Source: a virus. From it: DNA of 42,500 bases. Position numbers and translations under genes: made by a program. The notes below the pieces were generated by a model that saw only the letters and a list, made by a program, of their open reading frames with translations, had not been told where the DNA came from and ran no database searches. Positions 6,830 through 13,886 of this stretch are shown here, in pieces. The stretch is taken from positions 1 through 42,500 of the IMG/VR virus record IMGVR_UViG_3300005617_000625; one strand, 5' to 3'. Numbering within the stretch: position 1 is the first letter of the stretch; the number at the start of each line of letters is the position of its first letter.

Positions 6830-6876
6830 AAAGTATGCGTAAGAATACTTTGATATTATTGTTATCTTTGTTATCT
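6830..6876. promoter_or_regulatory. Operator-like inverted repeat, direct repeats and -7 box
   Basis: AAAGTAT (6830-6836) and ATACTTT (6845-6851) form an inverted repeat with an 8-base spacer, upstream of the minus-strand regulator. Beside it TTGTTATCT is repeated in tandem (6859-6867 and 6868-6876), and TATCTTTG at 6863-6870 is an exact TAnnTTTG -7 box for rightward transcription. A matching -33 box is not clear. Confidence 0.5.
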
Positions 6877-6901
6877 TCATCGAACAATTCAAGCACGTTG
6901 T

Positions 6902-7006
6902 TACTACGGCCAGGTAGTAGGGATGCGCTCTTAAGACCTTACCAACCACCCTGATTAGTTACTGTCTCTCTGGCCGGAGCAGTAATTAACTCAGGGTTTT
7001 CTTTTT
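6902..7006 (+). terminator. Hairpin and strong intrinsic terminator (attenuator or sRNA end)
   Basis: TACTAC/GTAGTA (6902-6919) forms a small hairpin. Then CCCTGATTAGTTACTG (6949-6964) pairs with CAGTAATTAACTCAGGG (6980-6996) with one mismatch and one bulge, followed by TTTTCTTTTT (6997-7006). This is a textbook Rho-independent terminator, yet it stands directly before rightward genes at 7013 and 7241. With the -7 box at 6863-6870 it would yield an RNA of about 130 nt. It is either an attenuator of the replication operon or a small RNA. Confidence 0.65.
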
Positions 7007-7012
7007 ACAACG

Positions 7013-7183
7013 ATGGCCTTTAAGAAGACTAATCTTTACTTTCATCTGGGAGGTAACTCCCGCGATTCTTTCCGAGGCATGTGGAAATTGCCCAACGGTG
7101 GCCGGTTCTGGTGCGTGGTGGCTCCTTATCAGGACGGGGAAACTCTTCGAAGGGGTGAACGCATTTACCTGCACTGTAACTGA
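7013..7183 (+). CDS. Small protein (56 residues), unknown function
   Basis: MAFKKTNLYFHLGGNSRDSF begins a 56-residue basic ORF with aromatic- and Gly-rich composition (GMWKLPNGGRFWCVVAPYQD) and host-like codon use. It starts seven bases after the T-run of the terminator, so its expression would depend on read-through. No family recognised. Expression is uncertain, but composition argues for a real gene. Confidence 0.5.
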   Translation: MAFKKTNLYFHLGGNSRDSFRGMWKLPNGGRFWCVVAPYQDGETLRRGERIYLHCN

Positions 7184-7195
7184 TGCTTGCCTACA

Positions 7196-7222
7196 CCAAC
7201 CGGGTAAGAGTTGGCCCTTTTT
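7196..7222 (+). terminator. Weak hairpin with T-run before the replication initiator gene
   Basis: CCAAC (7196-7200) and GTTGG (7210-7214), followed by CCCTTTTT. The five-pair stem makes it weak, but it is the second terminator-like structure within 220 bases upstream of the initiator gene. Confidence 0.3.
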
Positions 7223-7240
7223 ACCGATAAGAATAAGAGT

Positions 7241-8077
7241 ATGAAGATTCCCGCTTTTCAATTTTATCCCGCTGATTGGCGGAAAGACCCGGGTGTACAA
7301 TCATTAACTTACCACGATAGAGGTGTCTGGTTTGAAATTTTATGCCTTATGCATGAGTCCAGCGACCGCGGCAAACTGCTTCTCAATGGGCAACCAATGC
7401 CTACGAAGGCACTTGCCCGGCTCCTGGGAGTAGACATAAGCGTACTGACCAACACCCTCGACACGCTCCTGAGTTTTGGTGTCTGTTCTAAAGAACCGGA
7501 CACAGGAGTGCTGTACAACCGTCGGATGGTAAAAGATGAAGCAATCCGGAAAATTCGCTCCCAAGTGGGTAAAATGGGAGGCAATCCAAAGTTGGTTAGC
7601 AATTTGGTTAAGCAAAATGACAACATCATTACAACCAAAGACCTAACCAAAATACATGTAGATGTAAATAAAGAAGAAGATGAAGAAGAAAAAGAAAAAA
7701 TTTCCCGCATGCGCGCGCATGAGATTCAGGAAGCGCACTTGCTGATCTGCTCCGTTTTTGGGATCACTGAACAGCACCATTACCAATCGTTCGCCGCTAC
7801 CGGGCATTTGGTTATCTGCTTGCAAACCCAAGGACAAATCCAGCATTTTAACAAACAGATTCGGGATTACATCGCCTACAAATCCCTTCTGAAAGAAAAA
7901 AAGCACAGCCTGGATTCCTTTATTGGCAAACCTGAACTGAGTTACCAGGATGGAAAATGGAATTCCGAGGACTGGTCATTAAAACTTTCTGAAGCTAAAA
8001 GAAATGGACAACCACTTGAAAATGAATCAACTACCAAAGTTTACCGATATAACGGAGCTCAAAAACAGCATTCTTAA
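7241..8077 (+). CDS. DnaD-like / DUF1376-like replication initiation protein
   Basis: A 278-residue protein; start taken at 7241 (MKIPAFQFYPADWRKDPGVQ), since the first ten residues from an upstream start at 7211 look non-conserved. The N-terminal 110 residues carry the FYPADW..D..V..L....RGVWFE.L pattern and a winged-helix-like body ending in NRRMVKDEAIRKIRSQVGK, as in phage replisome organisers of the DUF1376/DnaD type. A Glu-rich linker (EEDEEEKEK, near 145) leads to a helical C-terminal domain. It overlaps the DnaB gene by 74 bases. Role: origin recognition and helicase recruitment. Confidence 0.75.
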   Translation: MKIPAFQFYPADWRKDPGVQSLTYHDRGVWFEILCLMHESSDRGKLLLNGQPMPTKALARLLGVDISVLTNTLDTLLSFGVCSKEPDTGVLYNRRMVKDEAIRKIRSQVGKMGGNPKLVSNLVKQNDNIITTKDLTKIHVDVNKEEDEEEKEKISRMRAHEIQEAHLLICSVFGITEQHHYQSFAATGHLVICLQTQGQIQHFNKQIRDYIAYKSLLKEKKHSLDSFIGKPELSYQDGKWNSEDWSLKLSEAKRNGQPLENESTTKVYRYNGAQKQHS

Positions 8078-9479
8078 GATTCCGCCGCAAGCCCTCGACC
8101 TGGAAGAGGTCATATTGGGAGCCATCATGGTCGAAAAGCATGCGCTTAGTCAGGTGGTGGATATCCTGAAACCGGAAATGTTCTACCGGGAAGTCCACCA
8201 GCGCATTTACGCGGCCATCATTTCCCTCTACGAGGACTCCGAGCCCGTGGACCCGCCGCTGCTGATGAACCGTTTACGCCAGTTGGGGCAATTGGAAATG
8301 GTGGGTGGGCCTTTCTACCTGACGGAATTGATGGACAAGGTGGTTTCCTCGGCCAATATCGTTTACCACGCCCGGATTATCATCCAGAAATTCCTTTCCC
8401 GCTCGCTGATTGCTTTCGCTCAGGACATTATGCGAGAGGCTTACGAGGAAACTACGGACGTGTTGGAATTAATGGATTCCAGTAAACTAGCTCTGGACCG
8501 CATTGCTTCGCTGCTGTTGAAGCGGCCCGCACAAAGCGGTACTGAGGTGTTATCCGCTACTTTTCAAGCGGTTGAGCTTGCCATGAACAGCCCCGTTGGA
8601 CTTTCCGGGGTGAATACCGGACTGACGGACTTGAACGATTTGTACGGCGGTTTCCAGAAGCAGGACCTCATCATTTTAGCCGGAAGGCCCGGAATGGGTA
8701 AATCCGGACTAGCCCTCGGATACGCCCGGGCGGCCCTGATATCCGGAGTACCGGTGGGTATTTTCTCGATGGAAATGTCATCCATCCAACTCATGAACCG
8801 GATGCTTTCGATGCAGTGCTATCACAGCAAGGGTGCAATCATTCCCTACGAGGATATCAAAACCGGCAGGCTGACCAACCAACAACTCAAACTGCTGCAC
8901 GAAACCTCTCAGCCTTACGCCTCGGATTCCCTGCAAATTGATGACACGCCCGCCCTTTCCATTCAGGCGCTTCGAAGCCGGGCTATCGCGATGGTGACCC
9001 GGCATAAAGTCGGTTTGTTGATCGTGGATTATCTGCAACTGATGGAAGGCGACAAGCGAGGTAATCGGGAGCAGGAGATTGCTTCCATCTCCCGGGCGCT
9101 CAAGAATCTGGCTAAGGAATTGGATATCCCCATCATTGCCCTTTCGCAGATGAGCCGGGAAGTAGAAAAGCGAGCCGACAAGCGGCCTCAGTTGTCGGAT
9201 TTGAGAGAATCGGGCGAAATTGAGCAGGCATCCGATATCATTCAGTTTGTTTTCCGGCCTCACTACTACGGCATTACACAGGATGAATTCGGCAATAGCA
9301 CCGAATTTATTTGCGAGGTGCTGACCCGAAAGAACCGTAATGGTCAATCCCCGGTGGATACGCTGATTAAGTTTATACCATCTGTTTCAGCTATTTGTAA
9401 CTGGAATTCACCGATCGCGCACCGGGAAAAACCGTTTATTGATTTCACTGTTTCAAATCACGAAGAACCGCCTTTTTGA
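8004..9479 (+). CDS. dnaB: Replicative DNA helicase, DnaB-like
   Basis: A 491-residue hexameric 5'-3' helicase. The N-terminal domain (about 28-170, PPQALDLEEVILGAIMVEK) is typical of DnaB. The C-terminal RecA-fold ATPase has Walker A GRPGMGKS (227-234), Walker B LLIVDYLQLM (D342), and sensor region SQMSREVEKRADKRPQLSDL with RESGEIEQASD. It unwinds the phage replication fork and probably loads host primase. The start at 8004 lies inside the initiator gene; 8022 is an alternative. No primase is encoded nearby, so host DnaG is probably used. Confidence 0.95.
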   Translation: MDNHLKMNQLPKFTDITELKNSILKIPPQALDLEEVILGAIMVEKHALSQVVDILKPEMFYREVHQRIYAAIISLYEDSEPVDPPLLMNRLRQLGQLEMVGGPFYLTELMDKVVSSANIVYHARIIIQKFLSRSLIAFAQDIMREAYEETTDVLELMDSSKLALDRIASLLLKRPAQSGTEVLSATFQAVELAMNSPVGLSGVNTGLTDLNDLYGGFQKQDLIILAGRPGMGKSGLALGYARAALISGVPVGIFSMEMSSIQLMNRMLSMQCYHSKGAIIPYEDIKTGRLTNQQLKLLHETSQPYASDSLQIDDTPALSIQALRSRAIAMVTRHKVGLLIVDYLQLMEGDKRGNREQEIASISRALKNLAKELDIPIIALSQMSREVEKRADKRPQLSDLRESGEIEQASDIIQFVFRPHYYGITQDEFGNSTEFICEVLTRKNRNGQSPVDTLIKFIPSVSAICNWNSPIAHREKPFIDFTVSNHEEPPF

Positions 9480-9482
9480 CCG

Positions 9483-9704
9483 ATGAAAAATACTTTAACC
9501 CGCAAGCGCATTGATTGGTCACCCCTAAAAAGAGCCGGTGATGAAATGAAGCTATCCTATCAGGACCGTAAGGAGCTGCTTCGACTTCAGCTATTAGCCA
9601 GCAAATACGGCATTCGGCACCAGTTGAAGATAGCGACTAGATCCCACAATGGACAGTTGTTAACCTGGGTGGATGGAAGACGGGCGAATGAGCAAAAACG
9701 ATGA
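9483..9704 (+). CDS. Small basic protein in replication operon, unknown
   Basis: A 73-residue basic protein (ITRKRIDWSPLKRAGDEMKL-like start: MKNTLTRKRIDWSPLKRAGD). It starts three bases after the helicase stop and overlaps the next gene by four bases. Its basic charge and context fit nucleic-acid binding; no family recognised. Confidence 0.65.
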   Translation: MKNTLTRKRIDWSPLKRAGDEMKLSYQDRKELLRLQLLASKYGIRHQLKIATRSHNGQLLTWVDGRRANEQKR

Positions 9705-9943
9705 AGAGAAAGACATTTTTACTCGCCTTATTTGGAATAACACCGAGTATGCACTCCGCAGCCAAAAAAGACTTCAAACGGGGTTATTGTCCGGTTTGCG
9801 ATACCAAGGCAAGTGGGCCTAACAAGCCGTTAGCGGTTGCTGACGATTCCGATCCTTACTTTACCAATGTAGGCTGGATGCCCGATTTAAAAGTGAATGT
9901 CTGTAAAAAGTGCGGTAATGTCTTTGTCGTAGAAACGAAATAA
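9701..9943 (+). CDS. Zinc-ribbon protein
   Basis: An 80-residue protein with two Cys pairs, YCPVCDTK (near 30) and VCKKCGNVF (near 68), forming a probable zinc ribbon. The first 20 residues (MKRKTFLLALFGITPSMHSA) are hydrophobic after a basic start, resembling a signal or anchor, which is odd for a zinc ribbon; a later start is possible but no good one is seen. Overlaps of 4 and 1 bases with its neighbours indicate operon membership. Function unknown. Confidence 0.65.
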   Translation: MKRKTFLLALFGITPSMHSAAKKDFKRGYCPVCDTKASGPNKPLAVADDSDPYFTNVGWMPDLKVNVCKKCGNVFVVETK

Positions 9944-10149
9944 TGCCTAAGCCCAAACCCAAGCAAAAGGTTAAATCACCCTGGCTCGACAAAGTACAGG
10001 CGCATACCTTGGACGCTAAAAAGCAGCAATGCCAGCAGCTCCACCAGCAAGGGGTAGGCTATCGAGTAATTGCCCGGCAGTTATCGCTTACGACTGCAAC
10101 GGTTAAAAAATGGATTAATGCATTGGACACTGACAGCCCGAGGGGGTAA
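9943..10149 (+). CDS. Small helix-turn-helix protein
   Basis: A 68-residue protein with a basic N-terminus (MPKPKPKQKVKSPWLDKVQA) and a C-terminal helix-turn-helix of the resolvase/transposase-like type: QLHQQGVGYRVIARQLSLTT followed by ATVKKWINAL. No catalytic domain is attached. It is likely a DNA-binding regulator. Located near the end of the replication operon and before element B and the late promoter, it is one candidate late regulator (inference). Confidence 0.7.
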   Translation: MPKPKPKQKVKSPWLDKVQAHTLDAKKQQCQQLHQQGVGYRVIARQLSLTTATVKKWINALDTDSPRG

Positions 10150-10153
10150 GATA

Positions 10154-10318
10154 ATGAAATACAGATTCGACTTTCGCCGGGGCTGGCCTCTGTTACTCTT
10201 TACCTTACTGTGGGGTTTCTACGTGGTGTATACCCAACCTTGGTGGGGAATACTGACCGATTTGCTAATTTATAGTACGGCGTTTTGGATTGGTATGAAA
10301 CTTAAATCCATTTACTGA
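10154..10318 (+). CDS. Small membrane protein, two predicted TM helices
   Basis: A 54-residue protein from ATG 10154 (MKYRFDFRRGWPLLLFTLLW). Two hydrophobic segments, about 11-27 and 34-49 (ILTDLLIYSTAFWIGMKL), suggest an inner-membrane hairpin. An upstream in-frame start at 10070 lies inside the helix-turn-helix gene and is less likely. Stop and next start overlap as TGATG. Function unknown. Confidence 0.6.
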   Translation: MKYRFDFRRGWPLLLFTLLWGFYVVYTQPWWGILTDLLIYSTAFWIGMKLKSIY

Positions 10319-10518
10319 TGAGCAAACCCATTACAGTCGACCAAAAAGTAGCTGAGTTGAAGCGTGAGTTAGGCTTTCGGCATTCCGTCTATACTGGCCA
10401 GGTTGCCTCCGGAAGGATGACCCGAGAGGAGAAAGATTATCGCATTGCGGTGATTGAGGCTATAATTCAAGATTATGAGCAGAACAAGCCCGTGGTGAAG
10501 CAGCAAACTTTATTCTGA
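10318..10518 (+). CDS. Small phage protein, unknown function
   Basis: A 66-residue protein, MSKPITVDQKVAELKRELGF with a helical core (TREEKDYRIAVIEAIIQDYE) and a C-terminal KQQTLF. The ..ELKREL..R..VY..RV..G.M...E...RI..ME.I..D pattern is common in small phage proteins of unknown role. TGATG overlaps on both sides tie it to its neighbours. Confidence 0.7.
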   Translation: MSKPITVDQKVAELKRELGFRHSVYTGQVASGRMTREEKDYRIAVIEAIIQDYEQNKPVVKQQTLF

Positions 10519-10727
10519 TGAGAAAGAAAATCACTCAAGAGCAATTCGACGCACTTTGCGCAACCATCGATACGCTCACCCAAACAATGGTCGCAATTGG
10601 AGTGGTGGAATTTCGTTTCAGTAAAGCCAAACGGGAAATATTTTGGGATACTGAAAACGGCGGACAGGTAGATGGGAAGTTGCTTAGTCAATCACCCCGA
10701 CCCAAAAGGGCAAGGGCTTGCGCCTAA
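10518..10727 (+). CDS. Small protein closing the replication operon, unknown
   Basis: A 69-residue protein, MRKKITQEQFDALCATIDTL at the start and a basic C-terminus (SPRPKRARACA). The last 20 bases overlap the beginning of element B, and the basic tail is encoded by the GC-rich GGGCAAGGG segment, so the true protein end may once have been different. No family recognised. Confidence 0.6.
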   Translation: MRKKITQEQFDALCATIDTLTQTMVAIGVVEFRFSKAKREIFWDTENGGQVDGKLLSQSPRPKRARACA

Positions 10728-10987
10728 CTCCGAAGAGTTGACACCATAGGGACATTGACATAGCCCTTAATAGGTTCAAATAGTTTGAACGTGCTTGATA
10801 GTCTTAATAACTGTTTACCCAGTGGGTGCCTGTAACCATCGTACAACACGAGTATGATTTTACGAATCAGACGCATTTTCTGATTCAACCGTATATCAAG
10901 ACAGCAAAGAACGAAAGACTAAATGTACACAAATGACAGATTCAGAGCTAATTATTCACCGTACAAAAAAGCACGTTAGTCGAATAG
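10708..10987 (+). ncRNA. Structured intergenic element B (pairs with element A at 5700-5977)
   Basis: A 280-base stretch with the same ends as element A: GGGCAAGGG (10708-10716) and GTCGAATAG (10979-10987). Block 1 (10858-10915) is TTTTAC, hairpin GAATCAGA (10864-10871)/TCTGATTC (10879-10886) with loop CGCATTT, then the shared 29-base tract (23 of 29 identical). Block 2 (10953-10987) is 29 of 35 identical to A. Extra hairpins: AACTC/GAGTT, GTTCAAA/TTTGAAC, ACCC/GGGT, and ATCGTAC/GTATGAT with a wobble pair. Reading frames differ between A and B by a one-base length change, arguing against a protein. It precedes the late operon. Function unknown. Confidence 0.6.
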
Positions 10988-11064
10988 TTGAAAATAAGTT
11001 GATGGAAAACTTTTTCATCGAACAAACCGCAGCGGCTGACCCGAAGAAGCCATCCAAAAGGTGA
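10933..11064 (+). CDS. 43-codon ORF at the end of element B
   Basis: MTDSELIIHRTKKHVSRIVE continues to a basic end (ADPKKPSKR). The beginning shares IHRTK....RI with the ORF at the end of element A, also 43 codons. Its composition looks more protein-like than that of the A copy. Its stop lies in the first operator arm before terS. It could be a leader peptide or small regulator, or the start similarity may simply reflect DNA/RNA-level conservation. Confidence 0.4.
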   Translation: MTDSELIIHRTKKHVSRIVENKLMENFFIEQTAAADPKKPSKR

Positions 11065-11133
11065 ACTAAAGTGAACCTTTTGCGGGGAAAGAGAGGTATA
11101 TTTGGGTAAAAGGTTCACTTTAGTTCACTTTTT
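11056..11133 (+). promoter_or_regulatory. Late promoter between mirrored 26-bp operators
   Basis: The arm at 11056-11081 has core GTGAACTAAAGTGAACC. The arm at 11108-11133 is its inverted copy (core GGTTCACTTTAGTTCAC) with only one or two differences. Each arm contains GTGAAC twice, 10 bp apart. The 26-base spacer holds TATATTTG (11097-11104), an exact Bacteroidota -7 box, with TTTG at 11079-11082 as a possible, slightly close -33 box. terS starts at 11143. The likely role is a regulated late promoter; a TerS packaging site is an alternative. Confidence 0.6.
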
Positions 11134-11142
11134 CAAGAGCGC

Positions 11143-11685
11143 ATGACCACCAAGCAGAAGCGATTTGTTGATCAATTTTGCACCCATTTTAACGGAGCAC
11201 TTGCCGCAAGGGAGGCGGGTTACAGTGCCGCCACCGCTAAAGAAGAAGCCTACAAGCTCTCCAAAAACGAGGAGGTGAAACTAGCCATTAAGCAACGGTT
11301 GGATAGTTTGGCGATGTCGGCTGATGAAGCCATTAAACGCCTCTCCGATTGGGGAAGGGGAAGTTTCTCCCCCTTTGTCACCCAAAGTAAGGAATTCGGG
11401 CTGGAAGTAGACTTAAGTCAACCGGATGCGCTATTGAATATCCACCTGCTTAAAAAGATAAAGCAGACCAAAAAAATCTTTCACAATAGCCTCACTGATA
11501 GCACAACAACGGAATATACTACCGAAATCGAACTGCACGATGCAAAGGATGCCGTTGATAAAATTGCTAAGATTCACGCTCTGTACATTGACCGCACTGA
11601 ACTAACCGGTAAAGATGGTAAAGAATTATTTCCTGTTTCTGGCCTTACTGATGAACAGCTTTCAGCTATCGCATCAGGTAAGTAA
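11143..11685 (+). CDS. terS: Terminase small subunit
   Basis: A 180-residue protein. The N-terminal TTKQKRFVDQFCTHFNGALA-AREAGYSAATAKEEAYKLSK segment is the helix-turn-helix DNA-recognition domain of Terminase_2-type small subunits. A central segment and C-terminal helix (DAKDAVDKIAKIHALYIDR) serve oligomerisation and large-subunit contact. It recognises phage DNA for packaging. It lies directly before terL with a 35-base overlap and right after the mirrored-operator promoter, so it starts the late operon. Confidence 0.88.
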   Translation: MTTKQKRFVDQFCTHFNGALAAREAGYSAATAKEEAYKLSKNEEVKLAIKQRLDSLAMSADEAIKRLSDWGRGSFSPFVTQSKEFGLEVDLSQPDALLNIHLLKKIKQTKKIFHNSLTDSTTTEYTTEIELHDAKDAVDKIAKIHALYIDRTELTGKDGKELFPVSGLTDEQLSAIASGK

Positions 11686-13096
11686 GCAGGCTGCCGCTAT
11701 CGAGCTGTTGGCACGCCGTCAGGCCCGCACGCACCTGCTGGACTTTGTACGCTATACGATGCCCGCCTACCAGGTCAACTGGCACCATGCTTACTTAGCC
11801 TCCCAACTGGATTTATTCGAGCAAGGGCACATCAAAAAGCTAATGGTGTTTATGCCGCCGCAAACTGGAAAAAGTCAACTCGTTTCCCGCCACTTACCCG
11901 CCTTCCTGCTGGGTCGTAATCCTGATCGAAAAATCGTTGGTGCTTCCTACTCCAGTGACCTATCCAGTAGTTTCAACCGCGATATTCAACGCATCGTCGA
12001 TGATAACCCGTATTTACGGCTATTCCCGGACACCTACCTCAATCAGTCTAACGTGCGAACTATCGCTCACGGCGGCTACCTGCGTAACTCCGATATCTTC
12101 GAGGTAGTGGGTCATACAGGCTTTTACAAATCCGTTGGCGTGGGTGGCTCCCTAACCGGTACACCGGCTGACATCGCTATCATTGATGACCCGATCAAAG
12201 ATGCCGTGGAGGCGTACAGCACCCGCACGCGGGAAACCGTCTGGCAGTGGTATGATACCGTCCTCAAGACCCGCCTGCACAACGACAGTCAGCAGCTGGT
12301 GACATTGACCCGATGGCATGAAGAGGACCTTGCAGGGAAGATACTGGCCAGCGAAGGGCAGGATTGGACTGTTATCAGCTTCCCAGCCCTCAAGGAAAGC
12401 AACAACGACCCCAACGATCCCCGGCAGATTGATGAGGCCCTTTGGCCGGAAAAGCATTCTCAGGAGCGCATGCAGGCTATCCGCAAGAGCAGCCCTACTA
12501 CCTTTGCCTCCCTCTACCAGCAACGACCTTCCCCTGCGGAGGGTAACCTCATCAAGCGAGCCTGGTTTGATATTGTCGATATGCCGGTATTGACAGCCCC
12601 GCCAACCATTGATTTTGTCTGTGATACCGCCTACACCGAAGATGAGCGCAATGACGAAACCGCCCTCATTCCGTACTTTTTCCATAACAACGACCTATAC
12701 CTAACCGATGCCATCGAGCTCTGGGAGGAGTTTCCCGAACTGGTGAAAAGCATTCCTCCCTACTGTTACTCGAAAGGCTACACCCAGCGGTCAAAATTAT
12801 TCGTAGAACCTAAAGCATCCGGCAAGTCGGTAGTGCAACAGTTGCGCAGGCACAGCACGCTGAACATCATCGAAGACACCCCGCCAAAGGAGGACAAGGT
12901 TACCCGCGTGATGGTCGCTTCTCCTGCGATGGAAGCTCACCGGGTAAAGCTCGTTAAGGGGAGTTGGAATAAGAACTTCCTGGATCGGGTAGGTTTGTTT
13001 CCAAATGCCAAAAACAAAGGCATCGTCGATTGTTTGGTGATGGCCGTAAATAAATTAGAGAAGCCTAAATTTTCAGTTAAGAGCCACAATACCTGA
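11651..13096 (+). CDS. terL: Terminase large subunit
   Basis: A 481-residue packaging motor. The ATPase domain has Walker A PPQTGKS (69-75) and Walker B IAIIDD (175-180), and TLTRWHEEDLAG is the coupling region. The C-terminal RNase H-like nuclease has DFVCDTAYTEDERNDET (D325), LFVEPKASGKS (E386) and a final GIVDCLVMA acid. It cuts concatemers and pumps DNA into proheads. The start at 11651 is chosen to limit overlap with terS; 11615 is also in frame. Confidence 0.95.
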   Translation: MNSFQLSHQVSKQAAAIELLARRQARTHLLDFVRYTMPAYQVNWHHAYLASQLDLFEQGHIKKLMVFMPPQTGKSQLVSRHLPAFLLGRNPDRKIVGASYSSDLSSSFNRDIQRIVDDNPYLRLFPDTYLNQSNVRTIAHGGYLRNSDIFEVVGHTGFYKSVGVGGSLTGTPADIAIIDDPIKDAVEAYSTRTRETVWQWYDTVLKTRLHNDSQQLVTLTRWHEEDLAGKILASEGQDWTVISFPALKESNNDPNDPRQIDEALWPEKHSQERMQAIRKSSPTTFASLYQQRPSPAEGNLIKRAWFDIVDMPVLTAPPTIDFVCDTAYTEDERNDETALIPYFFHNNDLYLTDAIELWEEFPELVKSIPPYCYSKGYTQRSKLFVEPKASGKSVVQQLRRHSTLNIIEDTPPKEDKVTRVMVASPAMEAHRVKLVKGSWNKNFLDRVGLFPNAKNKGIVDCLVMAVNKLEKPKFSVKSHNT

Positions 13097-13101
13097 TCAG
13101 A

Positions 13102-13665
13102 ATGAATTTTAAAATAGCTAATAGCCGCGTTACCATCCCCAACTCCTGGCATTCCGTCAGCCTGGGGCAACTCCTGGCCATCAGGGAAGGAGTAAGCTTG
13201 TCCAACCTGGAGGTACTGGCTATCTTCTCCAATCAACCAGTTTCTTTCTGGCATACGGTCAAAGCGGAAGATGTTGCTACCAAGGTGCTGCCATGCCTGG
13301 ACTGGAGTGAGGAGGATTTTGACTGGAATGCCTTAGAAGTACCAGAGTGGCTGCTGATAAAAAATGACTTCAAACATCTCTGGTTCAGCAAATCCCTTTC
13401 CGTTCCAATGAACCTTGACTTGGAGAGTTACGGTCAGAAAGTGTATATTTCCTCATTGATTGGAAACAAGATGGCTGATAGTGAGCGGGTGCCACTGGTT
13501 TTAGCCGCTTACTTTGAGCCGATTTATTCCGGCTTGCCCTTCAATACGGGAAGGCTGGAAGAGTTTTTGCCGGTTATATTGGCAACGAGTTGTACAGAGG
13601 CTTTACCGATATACAACTTTTTTTTTCGGAAGTTCAGCGCATTGATAATTTCTATGGCCGGATGA
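13102..13665 (+). CDS. Tail assembly chaperone-like protein, upstream frame
   Basis: A 187-residue product in frame 0. The body (VPLVLAAYFEPIYSGLPFNT, then EALPIYNFFF) resembles Bacteroidota phage tail assembly chaperones, the G-type proteins that wrap the tape measure during tail assembly. At 13618-13626 lies a run of nine T, read TTT TTT TTT. After it frame 0 gives only 12 more residues, an unlikely ending, while the -1 frame stays open for 86 codons. Either a programmed -1 frameshift makes a longer G-T-like fusion or a homopolymer error breaks one gene. Confidence 0.7.
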   Translation: MNFKIANSRVTIPNSWHSVSLGQLLAIREGVSLSNLEVLAIFSNQPVSFWHTVKAEDVATKVLPCLDWSEEDFDWNALEVPEWLLIKNDFKHLWFSKSLSVPMNLDLESYGQKVYISSLIGNKMADSERVPLVLAAYFEPIYSGLPFNTGRLEEFLPVILATSCTEALPIYNFFFRKFSALIISMAG

Positions 13666-13886
13666 TCGTCAGTGAATACGATCAGGATGCGGTGCTGGCC
13701 CGGCCGGAAAAGCTGCAACAGTTCGGCAGTATGGCTTTGATTGACGAACTCACGGATGGGGATGTGACGCGGTACGATGAGTTTTACCTACTCCCCCACC
13801 AGCTGGTGATGAGCAAGGTATGGCTGAATACCGAAAGGAATAATTATCGGAGCAGATTGCAGCGGATTAAAAGCGAAAAGAAATGA
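13626..13886 (+). CDS. Tail chaperone extension reached by -1 frameshift
   Basis: Continuation of the 13102 gene in the -1 frame: SEVQRIDNFYGRMIVSEYDQ onward, ending RSRLQRIKSEKK, about 86 residues. The reading is open from 13590, but the only upstream starts are a TTG at 13590 inside the previous gene and an ATG at 13662. Fusion through the T9 run gives a protein of about 261 residues. Its stop overlaps the ATG of the next gene. Both a frameshift product and a sequencing artefact fit. Confidence 0.6.
   Translation, partial: SEVQRIDNFYGRMIVSEYDQDAVLARPEKLQQFGSMALIDELTDGDVTRYDEFYLLPHQLVMSKVWLNTERNNYRSRLQRIKSEKK

Noticed and set aside
12152-12685. Long antisense frame within terL, and similar long antisense frames in dnaB and tail genes
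   Set aside because: They mirror codon bias of well-supported genes and have no recognisable domains.
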